Source: Proales similis
Taxonomy: Eukaryota; Rotifera; Eurotatoria; Ploima; Proalidae
NCBI GenBank assembly: GCA_019059635.1
Contig: JAGVRJ010000007.1
Coordinates: 1,116,001 to 1,180,000, forward strand
Direction: 5' to 3'
Length of the DNA stretch: 64,000 bases
Notes under the pieces: generated by a model
Told to the model about the DNA's origin: nothing
Database searches by the model: none
The model's input: the letters and a program-made list of their open reading frames with translations, nothing else
In this document: in pieces, positions 23,041 to 33,497 of the stretch
Position numbering within the stretch: the stretch's first letter is position 1
Layout of the letters: each line of letters opens with the position of its first letter
Position numbers and translations under genes: made by a program

Positions 23041-25288
23041 GCTGATTTGGATCGCAAATGTTTATTCACGGCGAACTAAAGCCTCCTCTTCGTTTTGCTT
23101 CCGTTCTTCTTTTCCTTGCTTGTATTGGCCTACTTTTCCGATCAATTGTCGTGCTTCCTCTCCTTTATGAATGCGAGTCAACGTAAACGCGTGCTATTGC
23201 CCTTTTCAGTTCATGTCGATTGGATTCGCTTGCAGCCGAGTTGCAGCATCGTCTTTTTTTTTTCTAGAACAAAATCGCATTCAAAAAATAAATAGAGCAG
23301 CTTGGTAATCTACTCAGCGAGCCGAGTTGAGTGCGGTTAGTTGGCTGGGATTACCATGAGTTATGCAATAATTGAGAGCCCACAGGGGCCACTAAAGGAG
23401 ATAACATCGTTCACTTGGCCTCCTGATGATCGTCATTATCCTAAATGAAGTGAATTGCTTTTGCAACGGCTTCGTTCCGTTTAACTCACTTATTCGCTCA
23501 GTTGTCTCAAATAAATCATGTCTCGAAGTAAACATTGCTCTCGCACCTAATCCGAATCGTTGAGCGTAGTTTGCAAACACACACACCCACACACACACGG
23601 CACACGCGAGCTTCTTATGGAACTTGGTTCGCCACACTAAATGTGAGCACTAGAAATGCTAAATTACTATCAGCTGGCTTCATTCAGTATCTACTTAATT
23701 GAAGACCTCTCTTTCTCGATTGACTAAAAAGCGCCGTTGGTGGCTCACTGAGAATTCGACCGCAATTCGAGCATTTAAAATACTCCTCGAGCTGCTCTGA
23801 TCTCAATCGAGGCAACAAAAAGAAAAGTTCGAACTGGTCTCAAGTGTCCTCGTAGATTTCGGCCGACTCAGCAAAAAAAAAGAAGTGAATCGGATCGAGG
23901 GGCGGCGCGCCGGTTTTTCAACCAGCAGCCGTAGAAAAAAAAGCTCTCTTAGTTGTTGTGGTTCGGTCTTTGGCCAATCAATCTTGCTTGTGAGCAATCG
24001 ATGATTGATTACCATACAGACTATGACGAGAACTGAACGCCCCAAAATGAATGCAAAAATCACTATTCTCTCTTTAATCTTCATACACAAACAAAGAATT
24101 AAAACGAGTGGCTGCGAATCAAATGGCCAAGGAGAAAAAAAGAAGGCGTTGAAACGAGCATAATTGCTGTTAAGAGCGTCGATTAGCACCTTATACTACA
24201 GAGCCGGTGAGGCAATCTAGCGGGCCCGGCATCTAGCCAGCGCGCCAGCTAACTGGCAGGCATCAAACCTGTAATGAAGCCCGAGGCCAACAGAGTCGTG
24301 ATAAACACTGCGTTCAATTGAATTCGTTCGATTTAACACGAGGCGCCTGCGAACGGGCGCCTTTCAATAGATTTCATTTAGGCCGACTGTCGATCTCCAC
24401 AAGCCCTAATGTGAAGATGATGAGCCTCGCCCGAATGAGGAGAAATTAGCTCAGAGCTCGCTACCCGGCTAAAGTAAATGGCGATGGTTTGCTTGCTTGC
24501 GTAATAGAGGCCCGATGTGATCACTGGCCTGCTAGCAGGCGAAGACGAGTTGGTAACATACAGTAATTGCAATTAGCGATGCTTTACGCCGACAAACGAC
24601 TAATTGATTTATTTACAACCATCGAACGCCTTTCAAACTCGGCGGCCGGTACTCGTTACATCGAACAGCAGCAGCAGCAGCGCCATATAGACAGCAGCGA
24701 TGCCAGATCTATCAAGCTGTGATTCACTTTTATTCGTTAAACCAGCTGCCTTGCCTATTGGTCCATAATATTTTCTTGCTGAGCTTTTGATCTCGGCGCA
24801 GATAAGAGACCTAGAAGCAGACACATTCCTGCACGGATATATTTATATAAACTACTTCACCTAGCTCGATTGTTCCAAGTGCTCATTATCAAATTCAAGC
24901 CGACTCCATTTGCGCATCTCCGCCTCTCGTTCTCTCCTCTCTTTCTCTTTTTTTTTTTAAGATTTTGATTCATTCATATCGGAGTGCAGAGAGCAGTCGG
25001 GCCGTAAAAATGCGGCGCGCGAACTTTATTCTAGATCTGGCGCGCGCGAGCTCAAGTCTCGAATCTAGATAAGCTAAGAATAGAAGCCGAGAAGACACGA
25101 ATGAGTTTTAAGTAATCTGCGCGCCCGCATTGTCCTAAATTTATCTCAAATTCCTTTCCTCTTTAAAACACGCTCGTTGTCCATTCGAGTTGCTTAGTCT
25201 AAAATTGGCCCGCAACATTTGCACAGACTGCTTGCACACAAACAAGAATTCAGCGAGAAGCTTGCTTTTTTTCTCAAAGCCCAGTGAA
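23041..25288. other. Intergenic region
   Basis: No gene supported. It contains a CA run (about 23578-23600) and AT-rich TATA-like sequence at about 24836-24852, more than 400 nt before the next ATG. Likely regulatory sequence for the divergent RhoGEF long form and the small secreted protein gene. Confidence 0.5.
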
Positions 25289-25666
25289 ATGCGCCTTACG
25301 ATTTGTTTGATGATTTTCTGCCTCGGCTGTATTCTACGCGACGTCAATGCGGTAGACAGTGCGCAAAAGCAGCCGGTTAGTGCCAAAGTTGAAAAGCCAG
25401 TCAACAACAAGCAGGGCAGCAGCCAACAGCTGTGGCAGGAGCTCAAAGACATTTACGTGCAGAATCTGGGTCCTCAGATTGGCAATCGCCTCTACGAACA
25501 TTCCAAAGAGCAAATAGTCAGGAACCCAGAGATCGATCCCAGGTGGGTTCGCGGCCATTTGGAAACGTGGCTGAGGCCTTTGCTCCGATCGGACGCCTCG
25601 ATCATCATTAATCGCGTGACTGAAATTTACACTAATCTTTCCAATTTCGCCAATGCCCGTCCTTAA
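25289..25666 (+). CDS. Small secreted protein, family not recognised
   Basis: Single-exon ORF of 125 aa. The N-terminus MRLTICLMIFCLGCILRDV is a clear signal peptide with cleavage likely after about residue 21 (VNA). The mature part is about 104 aa, lacks cysteine, and is polar then amphipathic (LWQELKDIYVQNLG; HLETWLRPLLRSDASIIIN), which suggests helices. No cysteines means it is not a saposin. AATAAA at 25757-25762. I do not recognise the family and assign no function. Confidence 0.7.
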   Translation: MRLTICLMIFCLGCILRDVNAVDSAQKQPVSAKVEKPVNNKQGSSQQLWQELKDIYVQNLGPQIGNRLYEHSKEQIVRNPEIDPRWVRGHLETWLRPLLRSDASIIINRVTEIYTNLSNFANARP

Positions 25667-25807
25667 TCGGGCGTCACTCTCATTCCACCAATTGCAAGCT
25701 TGAGCAATTTTTTTTTTAATGCAGCTTTTACTTCTACTCGCATCAGGTGAAGAAAAAATAAAGCATTTGCTAAACGAGTGAGTGAGTTCATAATCTAGCT
25801 AGTGGCC

Positions 25808-27548
25808 TCAGAGAATATTGCAGCTGCGGAGTTCGGTCGAAGCCATCACGCCTTTGCTTGTCTTGGAGCTGTCATAGGGCGGATATCTAAAGCTAAACAC
25901 AGCAGATTTTAAGTCGGCTTTTGGGCATTCTGAGCAGTCCATGGGTCTTACAAAGAGAGGAAGTCTCCGAAGAAGCCGGCCTTGAGAACAGTTCTCGGAT
26001 GGCTGAACGTTTCAAACGAGTACTTGCCGTGGTAGCGGCCTACTCCTGATTCGCCCACGCCACCGAACGGCACACACTCGACTAGTTCGGATTGAAACAA
26101 AAGGAAATGAGACGCGGAGAGGACTGGAAATTGAACTGCATCGGTTACATGAAATCTGCATGAGAGTTTCGTTCACGGCCATTGAACCGCTGTAAGTCAA
26201 ATTCTGGAAATCATCGACCACAGACGAATCGTTGCTCATCACGTACAGAGCGAGCGGTTTCTCTCTTTTCAAAATGTTCAAAATGTTAGCGCAAGGCCAG
26301 ATTTTGAGGAGGCCGAGGGAAGATATTCTGAACGGCCTGTTACCTGTTGCGGATGAATTCGATCGCATCGCTATGCCCATTCACGGTCACGATCGGCAAC
26401 AGGGGACCGAATATTTCGTCTTTCATTATGCTGTCGTCGGCCGAGACACCGGCCAGAATGGTCGGCTCAATAAATCTCTCTTTCTCGTCACTGTTGCCTC
26501 CAATGACCACTTTGCTCTTATCGATCAAGCTCACCAACCGCCTTGGATTTCGTTCGTTTATATTTTTAAGCTCAAGAAGGCGCTTTCTTGCTCAAATTAC
26601 TTGAAATGGCGTTCGTTTATAATGCGACCGTACGAATCGCTTAGTTTGGCATCGGCGCCATAGAACGATTTCAGATGCTTTTCGAACAGTGGAATTAGAG
26701 CCTCCTTCGAGTAGATTGTAACATAAACAGTCTTCTTTCAAGAACACAGGTCTTTAAGATGGTGTTTGGTTTACTTGCGTCTCTTTGGTGCAAAGGATGT
26801 AGTCTGGCGCCACACACGTTTGACCGGCATTGGCGAACTTTCCCCACACGATTCGTTTGGTCGCTATCTCTAAATCAGCGCTGCTGTCAATGAACGCCGG
26901 CGATTTTCCGCCGCATTCAAGAGTGACCGGCGTCATGTACTGCGCAGCAGCCTGCATGATTATCTTGCCAACGGTAGTGTTGCCAGTGTAGAAAATGTGG
27001 TCGAATCTTTGCTTTAGAATCTCGGTGGTCTCCGGAATGCCACCGTTCACCACAGTCACAAACGATGGATCAATGTACTTGGGCAGGAGCTCTTCGACCA
27101 GTTTGGCCGAGTTTCCTGCCAGTTCACTTGGCTTGACCAGAGCACAGTTGCCGGCGGCCAGCGCTCCGACCAAGGGCACAAGCGTCAATTGAAGCGGATA
27201 GTTCCAGGCGCCGATGATGAGAACCACGCCCAGCGGCTGATATTGCACATAAGTGCTGTACATGACTCTCATCTGCAAGATGGGCGCCGTCCTCTGCGGC
27301 TGCATCCAAGTGGCAAGGTTCTTCAAAACGTGATTTATCGAGTTCCTAATCAACTGTAGCTCCATGAGGACACTTTCGTGCGAGTGCTTGTTCAAATCTT
27401 GACGCAGGGCATCGCACAATGCTTTCTCGTTCTCATTGACCAGTCGCTCGAGATTGAGCAGCTGCTTCTGGCGCCATTCCAGGCTATGCGTCACATTTGT
27501 GTTGAACGATGCCCTCAGTTTGCTGACAATTTGCTCCATTCTGTTCAT
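25808..27548 (-). CDS. ALDH3: Aldehyde dehydrogenase family 3 (fatty aldehyde dehydrogenase type)
   Basis: NAD(P)-dependent oxidation of aldehydes, typically lipid-derived, to acids. Exons 27548-26775, 26734-26601, 26541-26344, 26264-26149, 26081-25952 and 25892-25808 give 478 aa; introns are 41-79 nt. The catalytic cysteine is Cys245 in [11 protein letters not shown] and the general base is Glu211 in TLECGGKSP. Class-3 motifs [23 protein letters not shown] and [15 protein letters not shown] are present. The protein ends in Ser-Cys-Asn-Ile-Leu, a possible CaaX prenylation box, and lacks the hydrophobic C-terminal anchor of ALDH3A2. Family membership is certain; the member is not. Confidence 0.93.
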
Positions 27549-27987
27549 CTATTCTCAAACCTACAGCTTTTAGATTCGCCTAGGACTGGTGCTTAGTTCA
27601 AGCGACCAAAAAGTCAAGTGCTATCTTAGATAGGCCGCTTGGTTCGTCTCATATCTCCAAGCGATTAAAGTATTTTAAAAATACTTGCGCCATATCACTG
27701 CAAATCGCTGCTTTCATTAGAATAAATAATTCAAATGTATTCACGAGCTGCTGAACACATTAAACCAAACGCTGTTCGGATAAGACCACCTCAACCGGCG
27801 TCAATTATCATCGTGTTTACTTTATTTTTTCTCATTTATTCATCCAAACTCGAAGCGTTTGCCATTTCGGGTGCAAGTCGGAAGCGAATTTCGAACCTGC
27901 TGGTGCTGTTCATCACCAGCCCTAACCGCTGGGCTTTTCAGGCTGGCAAGTCATTCATACCGGCAATAGTTCTGGCACTGACAATTC
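27549..27987. other. GPX 3' UTR and ALDH3 upstream region
   Basis: Carries the SECIS-like hairpin and two minus-strand AATAAA signals (plus TTTATT at 27835-27840 and 27821-27826) that would end the GPX transcript. The remainder is presumably ALDH3 promoter. Confidence 0.7.
27898..27965 (-). promoter_or_regulatory. SECIS element in the GPX 3' UTR
   Basis: On the minus strand, 22 nt past the stop, the RNA can form helix I (TGCCGGT with ACCAGCA, one mismatch), then an ATGA core (27954-27951, with another just before it). A 12-nt helix side containing CCAGCC follows, then AAAA (27938-27935) and the returning GGCTGG with GA. AGCCC/GGGCT can form an extra mini-stem as in form 2 SECIS. The order and 12-nt spacing from ATGA to the AA loop match the eukaryotic SECIS consensus. 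Pairing was drawn by eye. Confidence 0.75.
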
Positions 27988-28592
27988 CTAAATTTCTAAA
28001 AGCGCCGCTAGTTCCTGCTCCAACTCTTTGATGGTCGAGCGCGGTCCAAATCGACGAACGGTTCGGCCGTCGGTCGAGATAAGAAATTTGCAGAAATTCC
28101 ATTCGATTGGCTTGTTGTTTGTTTTTGCCTTGAGAAACTTGAACACTTTGTGCTGGTCGGGACCGTTCACTTTGATTTTGGCAAATACGTCAAACTTGAC
28201 GTCCAGACTGAGCAAGTGGCGTCTTATTTCTGAATTGCTCTTGGGCTCCTTAAAACTCTTTAGGACGGATAGGGAACGTGACCGATCAGACGGAATCATT
28301 TACCTGTCGCAAGAACTGATTGCACGGAAAAGCGAGGATTCTGAGGCCGAGGCCAGAATACCTTCGATGCATCTCGTTTAGAATTAGGTAATTTCTGTGC
28401 GCTATTGCTCAATTAGAGGCCACATTTACAACCAGGCAAACGTTGTTTCTATTCAGTCTATTGATGAAAATTGGCTTGCAGCAAATTTAAAAAGCAGAAT
28501 GCAAACCGGTAATTTTCGAATTCAATTAAGTTTCCTTGAATATCCTCGGCGCTAAGGTCCCAGAAACGTAACCAGTCCGGCTCTCCTTCCAT
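27988..28592 (-). CDS. GPX4: GPX4-type glutathione peroxidase, selenoprotein with in-frame UGA
   Basis: Reduces lipid hydroperoxides with thiols and protects membranes from peroxidation. Exons 28592-28507, 28448-28304 and 28248-27988 give 163 residues, reading UGA at 28411-28409 as selenocysteine 42. The context VVNVASN-Sec is the GPX active site; FPCNQF supplies the Gln and EWNFCKF supplies Trp and Asn of the catalytic tetrad. Short length and no dimerisation loop fit monomeric GPX4. The residues after Sec (AIAHRNY) depart from the usual GLTDVNY. The first ATG gives a cytosolic form; no clear targeting peptide is seen. The SECIS at 27898-27965 supports recoding rather than a pseudogene. Confidence 0.9.
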
Positions 28593-28936
28593 CGGATGTT
28601 CTCTCCTCAGGCTATAGAATGCTCCCTTTGAGTGAACTGGCTTTAGTATTGTTAGCGGCAAAAAAAAAGCTGAGTGGCCTCTACCATCTAGGCGGTTCGG
28701 TGTGCTAATGGAGAAGAGAGATGTTTTTCAACGACTGATCCCTTCGACCAAGCCTAATTGGGGCCATATCGATTTCCTTTCGAGGTTTCTCTGTTTCGCT
28801 ATTTATTATGCGGAGCGGATGTAGACATTAGCGGTCTGATAGCTGAGCGGTCTTCGGCATCAAAGTCAACAGCCATTACGTGATTTATGTTCTAACTCAT
28901 TTATTTCGGCTCATAAGCAAACAGATGCATTAATAA
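28593..28936. other. Intergenic region, GPX promoter side
   Basis: Nothing coding is supported. An in-frame extension upstream of the GPX ATG stays open to about 28661 but contains no further ATG. Confidence 0.5.
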
Positions 28937-31178
28937 TCAAAAAAAATCAAACTCGTCAGAATCGTACAAGTCAGAGTGAGCATCGGCCGTGACCATATCT
29001 TCGTATTCGAAATCTTCTTCAAGTGTAGGGTCCCAGACATCGTCGATGCTGAGCTGCTGAAAGCTTCGCGCCTCTTCATTTGACCGGTTTATGTAGAACA
29101 CTGTGTCGAGCGGTATGGCTGTACAAACTTCGAAAACAAGACCCTTCAGAGTGTAGCGTGTGACGCCCGAGTACACAGAGCTGGCCTCCTCTCTCACGTC
29201 CGGATGCTCGTACTTGAACTTGATCGGGTCAACGCCAGTGTCATGGCATATGAGCTCGACCTTTCGTCCGAGCTCTATTGCCCGTTCGAGAATCAAATTG
29301 CCCAGCGGCCTGTTCAGGCGCATGTCGACGAATCGCAGACGCGGCATGTCAATCAGCAAGTTTATGATTCCTGCAGCTTTCTTTAGCACCAAAATGCCAC
29401 TCTGATCGAAGCAAACGCAATTACCTTCGTTGCTTATTCTTTGACACGAGCGCAGCCTGATTGAGCGAAGCGTGCTTTTTAGCTGACGCAGCGGTTTGAG
29501 GCCACTGTCGGTTATCTATTAGTCAGAGCGTATACTCGTTAACCAAACAAGGCGATTGGATGGAAATCAAATTACTTTGGAAAAGCTCAGATCGAGATCT
29601 TCTAGAGGAGCGCGAATCTCGCAGTCGGTTAGCACTTCGTCCAGAAGATTCGGGCAGTAGCCAATGTTAAGAGAAGTGAGCGCCACACAGTTGTAGAGAA
29701 GATTTCTGAACAAGGCTTGATCGGCCCTCGAGCTAGATATGTCCAGTTTGCGCAGTGCTTGCATCTGCTTGAAGCGCACTTGACTCGACTCGAGTCCAAT
29801 CAAGCTGTCGAAGCCGTGGTCGTTTATGTTCAGAGTGGTCAAGTGCGGAAGCTCTTCGATGATCTTGAGCAAGACCTCTTTGCTGATGGGCGCCGTTCGT
29901 CGCATGGAAAGCAGCGTCAGCTCGTGGTTGCAGTCGATCAGTTTGATCAAGTTTGAGTTGGTTATCTAGCCAAAGCGAGTGTAGCTCTTGAATGGTGCGC
30001 ATTTAAAAATTCAAAAACAGAATGGACATGCCTGATCACACTGGTCGATTGTGAGCTGCTCAAGGCTGTTCGGCTCGCCAAAGCAGGAGCCGGTTATTTG
30101 ACTGCAGTTGGCCATGTTCAGTTTGTGCAGATGTTTGCAGCAGCGAAAGAGCTGGGCGATTGTCTCGTCGCTGATGCTGTGGCAGAATGAAATGTTCAGC
30201 TCGGACAAGTGTCGCGCCCTTTTTATCAGACGCACGAGCGCTGTGTTGGACACTTTGCAGTAGGGTATGCTCAAATGGGTGAGCTTGGGGCACTCGACCG
30301 CCACGTACTTGAGCAAGTTTGAGCCGCTTATTCGCCCGAACTCGCTCATGTCAAGCGATTTCAAGTTGTGCTCGAATTTCCTAATCAAGTGTCGAAACGA
30401 GTCCGTGCTCACTTTGAACAAATTTGAACAAATTCAAAAGTAGATTTAATCAAATGATGCGGGCGAATGTCTACTTGATACTCTTTTGGCTACGCTGGTC
30501 TGCCGTCGAGTATTCTTCGATCCGTATATGAAGCTGTTGCTCAGCTTGAGTTCGTTCTTTGTTCGCCAGACTAGACGAGTCACTTCGTACCACTGCTTGC
30601 AGACTAGAGTCCGATAAGCTGGAGAGAGAGACTCGTTCGATGGTGGTGATCAATTTACCTTGTTGGACTGAGCACAAGTCTTTGAGACAAAGCTTTTCGA
30701 ACACGAGCGACATGACGTTGTAGGGAAGCTTCAGGATGGGCGCTTGATCGCAAGAATTCTGCACCGGCCGTTGACTGGCAACAATCGGCTTCTTGCACAC
30801 AACAGCCGCAGGTTGTTTGGGCCTCTCCTCCCATTTGCTGCATTTGAATGGGCGGCCGTTGAGCACGAGTTTGGCACTGCTTTCGAGCAGATTCTTGGCA
30901 TCCGCCTGATTCTTAAACTCGACCGTGGCGAAGCCTTTCGAGTCGTTGGTGTTGCTGTCGCGTATGATTGTGCATTTACGTATCTCGCCATATTTGCTGA
31001 GATACTTCTTGAGCAGACTCTCGTGGACGCTCCATTCCAGACTGGATATGTGCACTTTGTGCGCGTTTTTGCTCGACTCTGGCTTGCGCCGATTAGTTTT
31101 TTTCTTTCCGTTTGAGCTGGCTGCGCTGACCGAGCTTGCTGCCCAAGCGGCTGATTTGTTTCGTTCGGCGCTGTTCAT
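28937..31178 (-). CDS. RRM / F-box / leucine-rich-repeat protein
   Basis: Exons 31178-30659, 30603-30475, 30411-30032, 29965-29576 and 29515-28937 give 665 aa in consistent phase. Residues about 41-115 are an RNA recognition motif (KVHISSLEW as RNP2; KGFATVEF as RNP1). An F-box follows at about 148-190 (LPYNVMSLVFEKLCLKDL, then VCKQWYEVTRLVWR). Six or more LRRs follow (for example LTHLSIPYCKVSNTALVRLI; LSELNISFCHSISDETI). The C-terminus is acidic. RRM and the start of the F-box lie in one uninterrupted exon, so the join is not a splicing artefact. F-box/LRR proteins are substrate receptors of SCF ubiquitin ligases; an RNA- or RNP-linked target is inference. Intron 3 is GC-AG. Confidence 0.88.
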
Positions 31179-32020
31179 CGCAGATCAATCGGTTGGCTCA
31201 ATGTTTCTGTTGGCGAGTGGCCTGATGAAATCGCAGGGGCTAGGCCTCTTTGAATGCGGCAGTTATTTATATTTACAATCGACGGCCTCTTATTGTACAG
31301 CTGCTCGAGTTGAATATTATTATGCGAGCAAAAGATAAATCACGTGACGGCTGCATTCGAGCTCGGCTTTGATGATGATCGATTCAAGTCGAATCATCGC
31401 CCGGTTCTTCAATTTTTCTCACTTTTCTGACACTGGTCTCGCATTGAAGGCAAAATGAATAAACTCGCTCTTGGCAAGTCAGAGCCATGGAAATCTTGTC
31501 GATCTATTCCAAGTGTGGCCCTAATCGAAAAAGGCTTCACTTTACTGAATTGACGATCTCGAGCTAGTTTCAAGGCCCACCAAATCGACTGAGACTTAGT
31601 GGACGGGGAGTTGTTTAATAAGCTCAAGGAGCGATTGAATTGAAAATCAACAAAGCAAAGGCAACGCTGGAGATGTTCAAGTTTTTTAAGAAATTTGCTT
31701 CTTGGTCATATGACTGCATAATTAGCCGTTTATTTTCGCTCGCTCTCTGCTCTGGATGAAGATGATGTTCGCGTCGTCGAGTCGAGGGTTTTGCACCGAA
31801 TGTGCGCAAAGACGCGTTCTAGAATGCGTTGGCCAACGAAGCATTTGAATTTGCAAGCTGAGAATTGAAACACGCCCCAATAAAGCGACGTCAGCAATTT
31901 GATCTGTTTTTAATTTTTGCCTCAATCTGCGTTCTCGATGAAGCTCATCTATTTCGCTCGTGTGAGCCGTTCTAAAAACAAGCATTTTACTTTTCGTAGA
32001 CGTCAAAACCTCAAATCAAA
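31179..32020. other. Divergent promoter region between the RRM/F-box gene and MDH1
   Basis: 842 nt separating head-to-head genes. No gene or clear core promoter motif recognised. Confidence 0.5.
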
Positions 32021-33090
32021 ATGTCAGAGCCACTGCGAGTGTTGGTTACCGGCGCTGCTGGTCAAATCGCCTACTCCCTGCTGTTCTCGATCGCCAACGG
32101 TGATGTGTTCGGAAAAGACCAGTCGATCATTCTGCACCTTCTTGACATCACTCCGATGATGAACGCTCTGAACGGAGTGCGCCTAGAGCTGGAGGACTGC
32201 TCCCTGCCTTTGCTGAGAGGCGTGGTTACAACCGACGACGAGTCGGTCGCTTTCAAAGACATCGATGCCGCTCTTCTGATCGGTTCCATGCCCCGTCGTG
32301 AAGGTATTCATCTAAACTCGTTGGCGCACTTGCGCTGCTCAGTTGCTAAGCCTAAGAGCCAAATTAAGGAATGGAGCGCAAGGACCTGTTGGCTGCTAAT
32401 GTCAAGATCTTCAGATCGCAAGGCAAAGCTCTGGACACCTATGCCAAGAAGACGGTCAAAGTTCTGGTGGTCGGAAACCCGGCCAACACCAATTGCATGG
32501 TGGCCTCTCGATTTGCGCCGTCAATCGCGCCCGAGAACTTCTCTTGCCTGACTCGACTGGACCACAACAGAGCCAGAGGCCAGGTTGCTCTCCGTCTTGG
32601 TGTTTCGTCTGAACGAGTGAAGAACGTGATCATTTGGGGAAACCACTCGTCCACTCAGTTTCCAGACATCGCTCATGCAGTTGTCACTTTTGACGGCGGC
32701 ATTGAGAAAAATGCTCGACAGGCGGTCAACGATGAGAACTGGGTGCGAAACGAGTTCATTCCGTGTGTACAAAAGCGAGGAGCTGCCATAATCGCCGCCC
32801 GAAAACTCAGCTCGGCCATGTCAGCTGCCAAGGCCATCTGCGACCACATGAGAGACTGGTGGTTTGGCACGGCCGACAACGAATGGATCTCAATGGGCGT
32901 CGTCTCGGACGGATCCTATGGAATCGAGAAGGGTCTTGTGTACAGCTTCCCGGTCAGAATAGACAAGAATAGACAATGGACAATCGTTCAAGGTCTGGAC
33001 ATTGACGAGTGGTCGCGAACCATGCTGGACCAGACCGCCCAAGAGCTGATTCAGGAGCGAAACGACGCGCTCGAAGCCGTCAGCCAGTGA
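32021..33090 (+). CDS. MDH1: Cytosolic malate dehydrogenase
   Basis: NAD-dependent interconversion of malate and oxaloacetate in the cytosol, part of the malate-aspartate shuttle. Exons 32021-32303 and 32369-33090 give 334 aa, the usual length. The Rossmann motif [13 protein letters not shown] is at the N-terminus. LTRLDHNRA carries the catalytic Asp and [13 protein letters not shown] the catalytic His. There is no targeting presequence, consistent with MDH1. AATAAA at 33190-33195. Confidence 0.97.
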
Positions 33091-33497
33091 CTACCTGTAA
33101 TCAGCAGAATTTAGCCGAATTAAGTCTTAGACTCAGTCAAAAACTTTTAACTCAGTAGTCGTTTGCGGCTCACAGCCATTTAGGGAGGCAATAAATTGAG
33201 CAATGCTTACGTTCGTCCGATTCAATCACTCAAGTGCGCTCGGGGGTTTGTTCAGGGGCTCAAGTTGCTATGACGATCCTTATGTGTCAAGAGTCGATTT
33301 AAATAGTATCAAGCATCACGCCAACTAATAAAGAGCTTGTCGCTGTTCTGACACAGAATTAGGCACCGTAACGGACAATGGCCTCGCCTCTCCAATGTCT
33401 TCATCAAAAGCTTGAAAGGCTCAAGTATTCAAGGGTATAATTATTTCTCGACTCGAAAACTTTCCATGTTCGAGCCATCTGAAACGGTTCCTAGCTC
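33091..33497. other. Intergenic region
   Basis: MDH1 3' UTR with AATAAA at 33190, then about 300 nt with no supported gene before the IQ-motif gene. Confidence 0.6.

Noticed and set aside
25289-25666. Small secreted protein as a saposin
   Set aside because: The mature part has no cysteine, so the saposin fold's disulfides are absent.
28403-28415. In-frame stop making the GPX gene look like a pseudogene
   Set aside because: The stop is UGA at the exact catalytic position, flanks are intact, and a SECIS-like hairpin lies in the 3' UTR.
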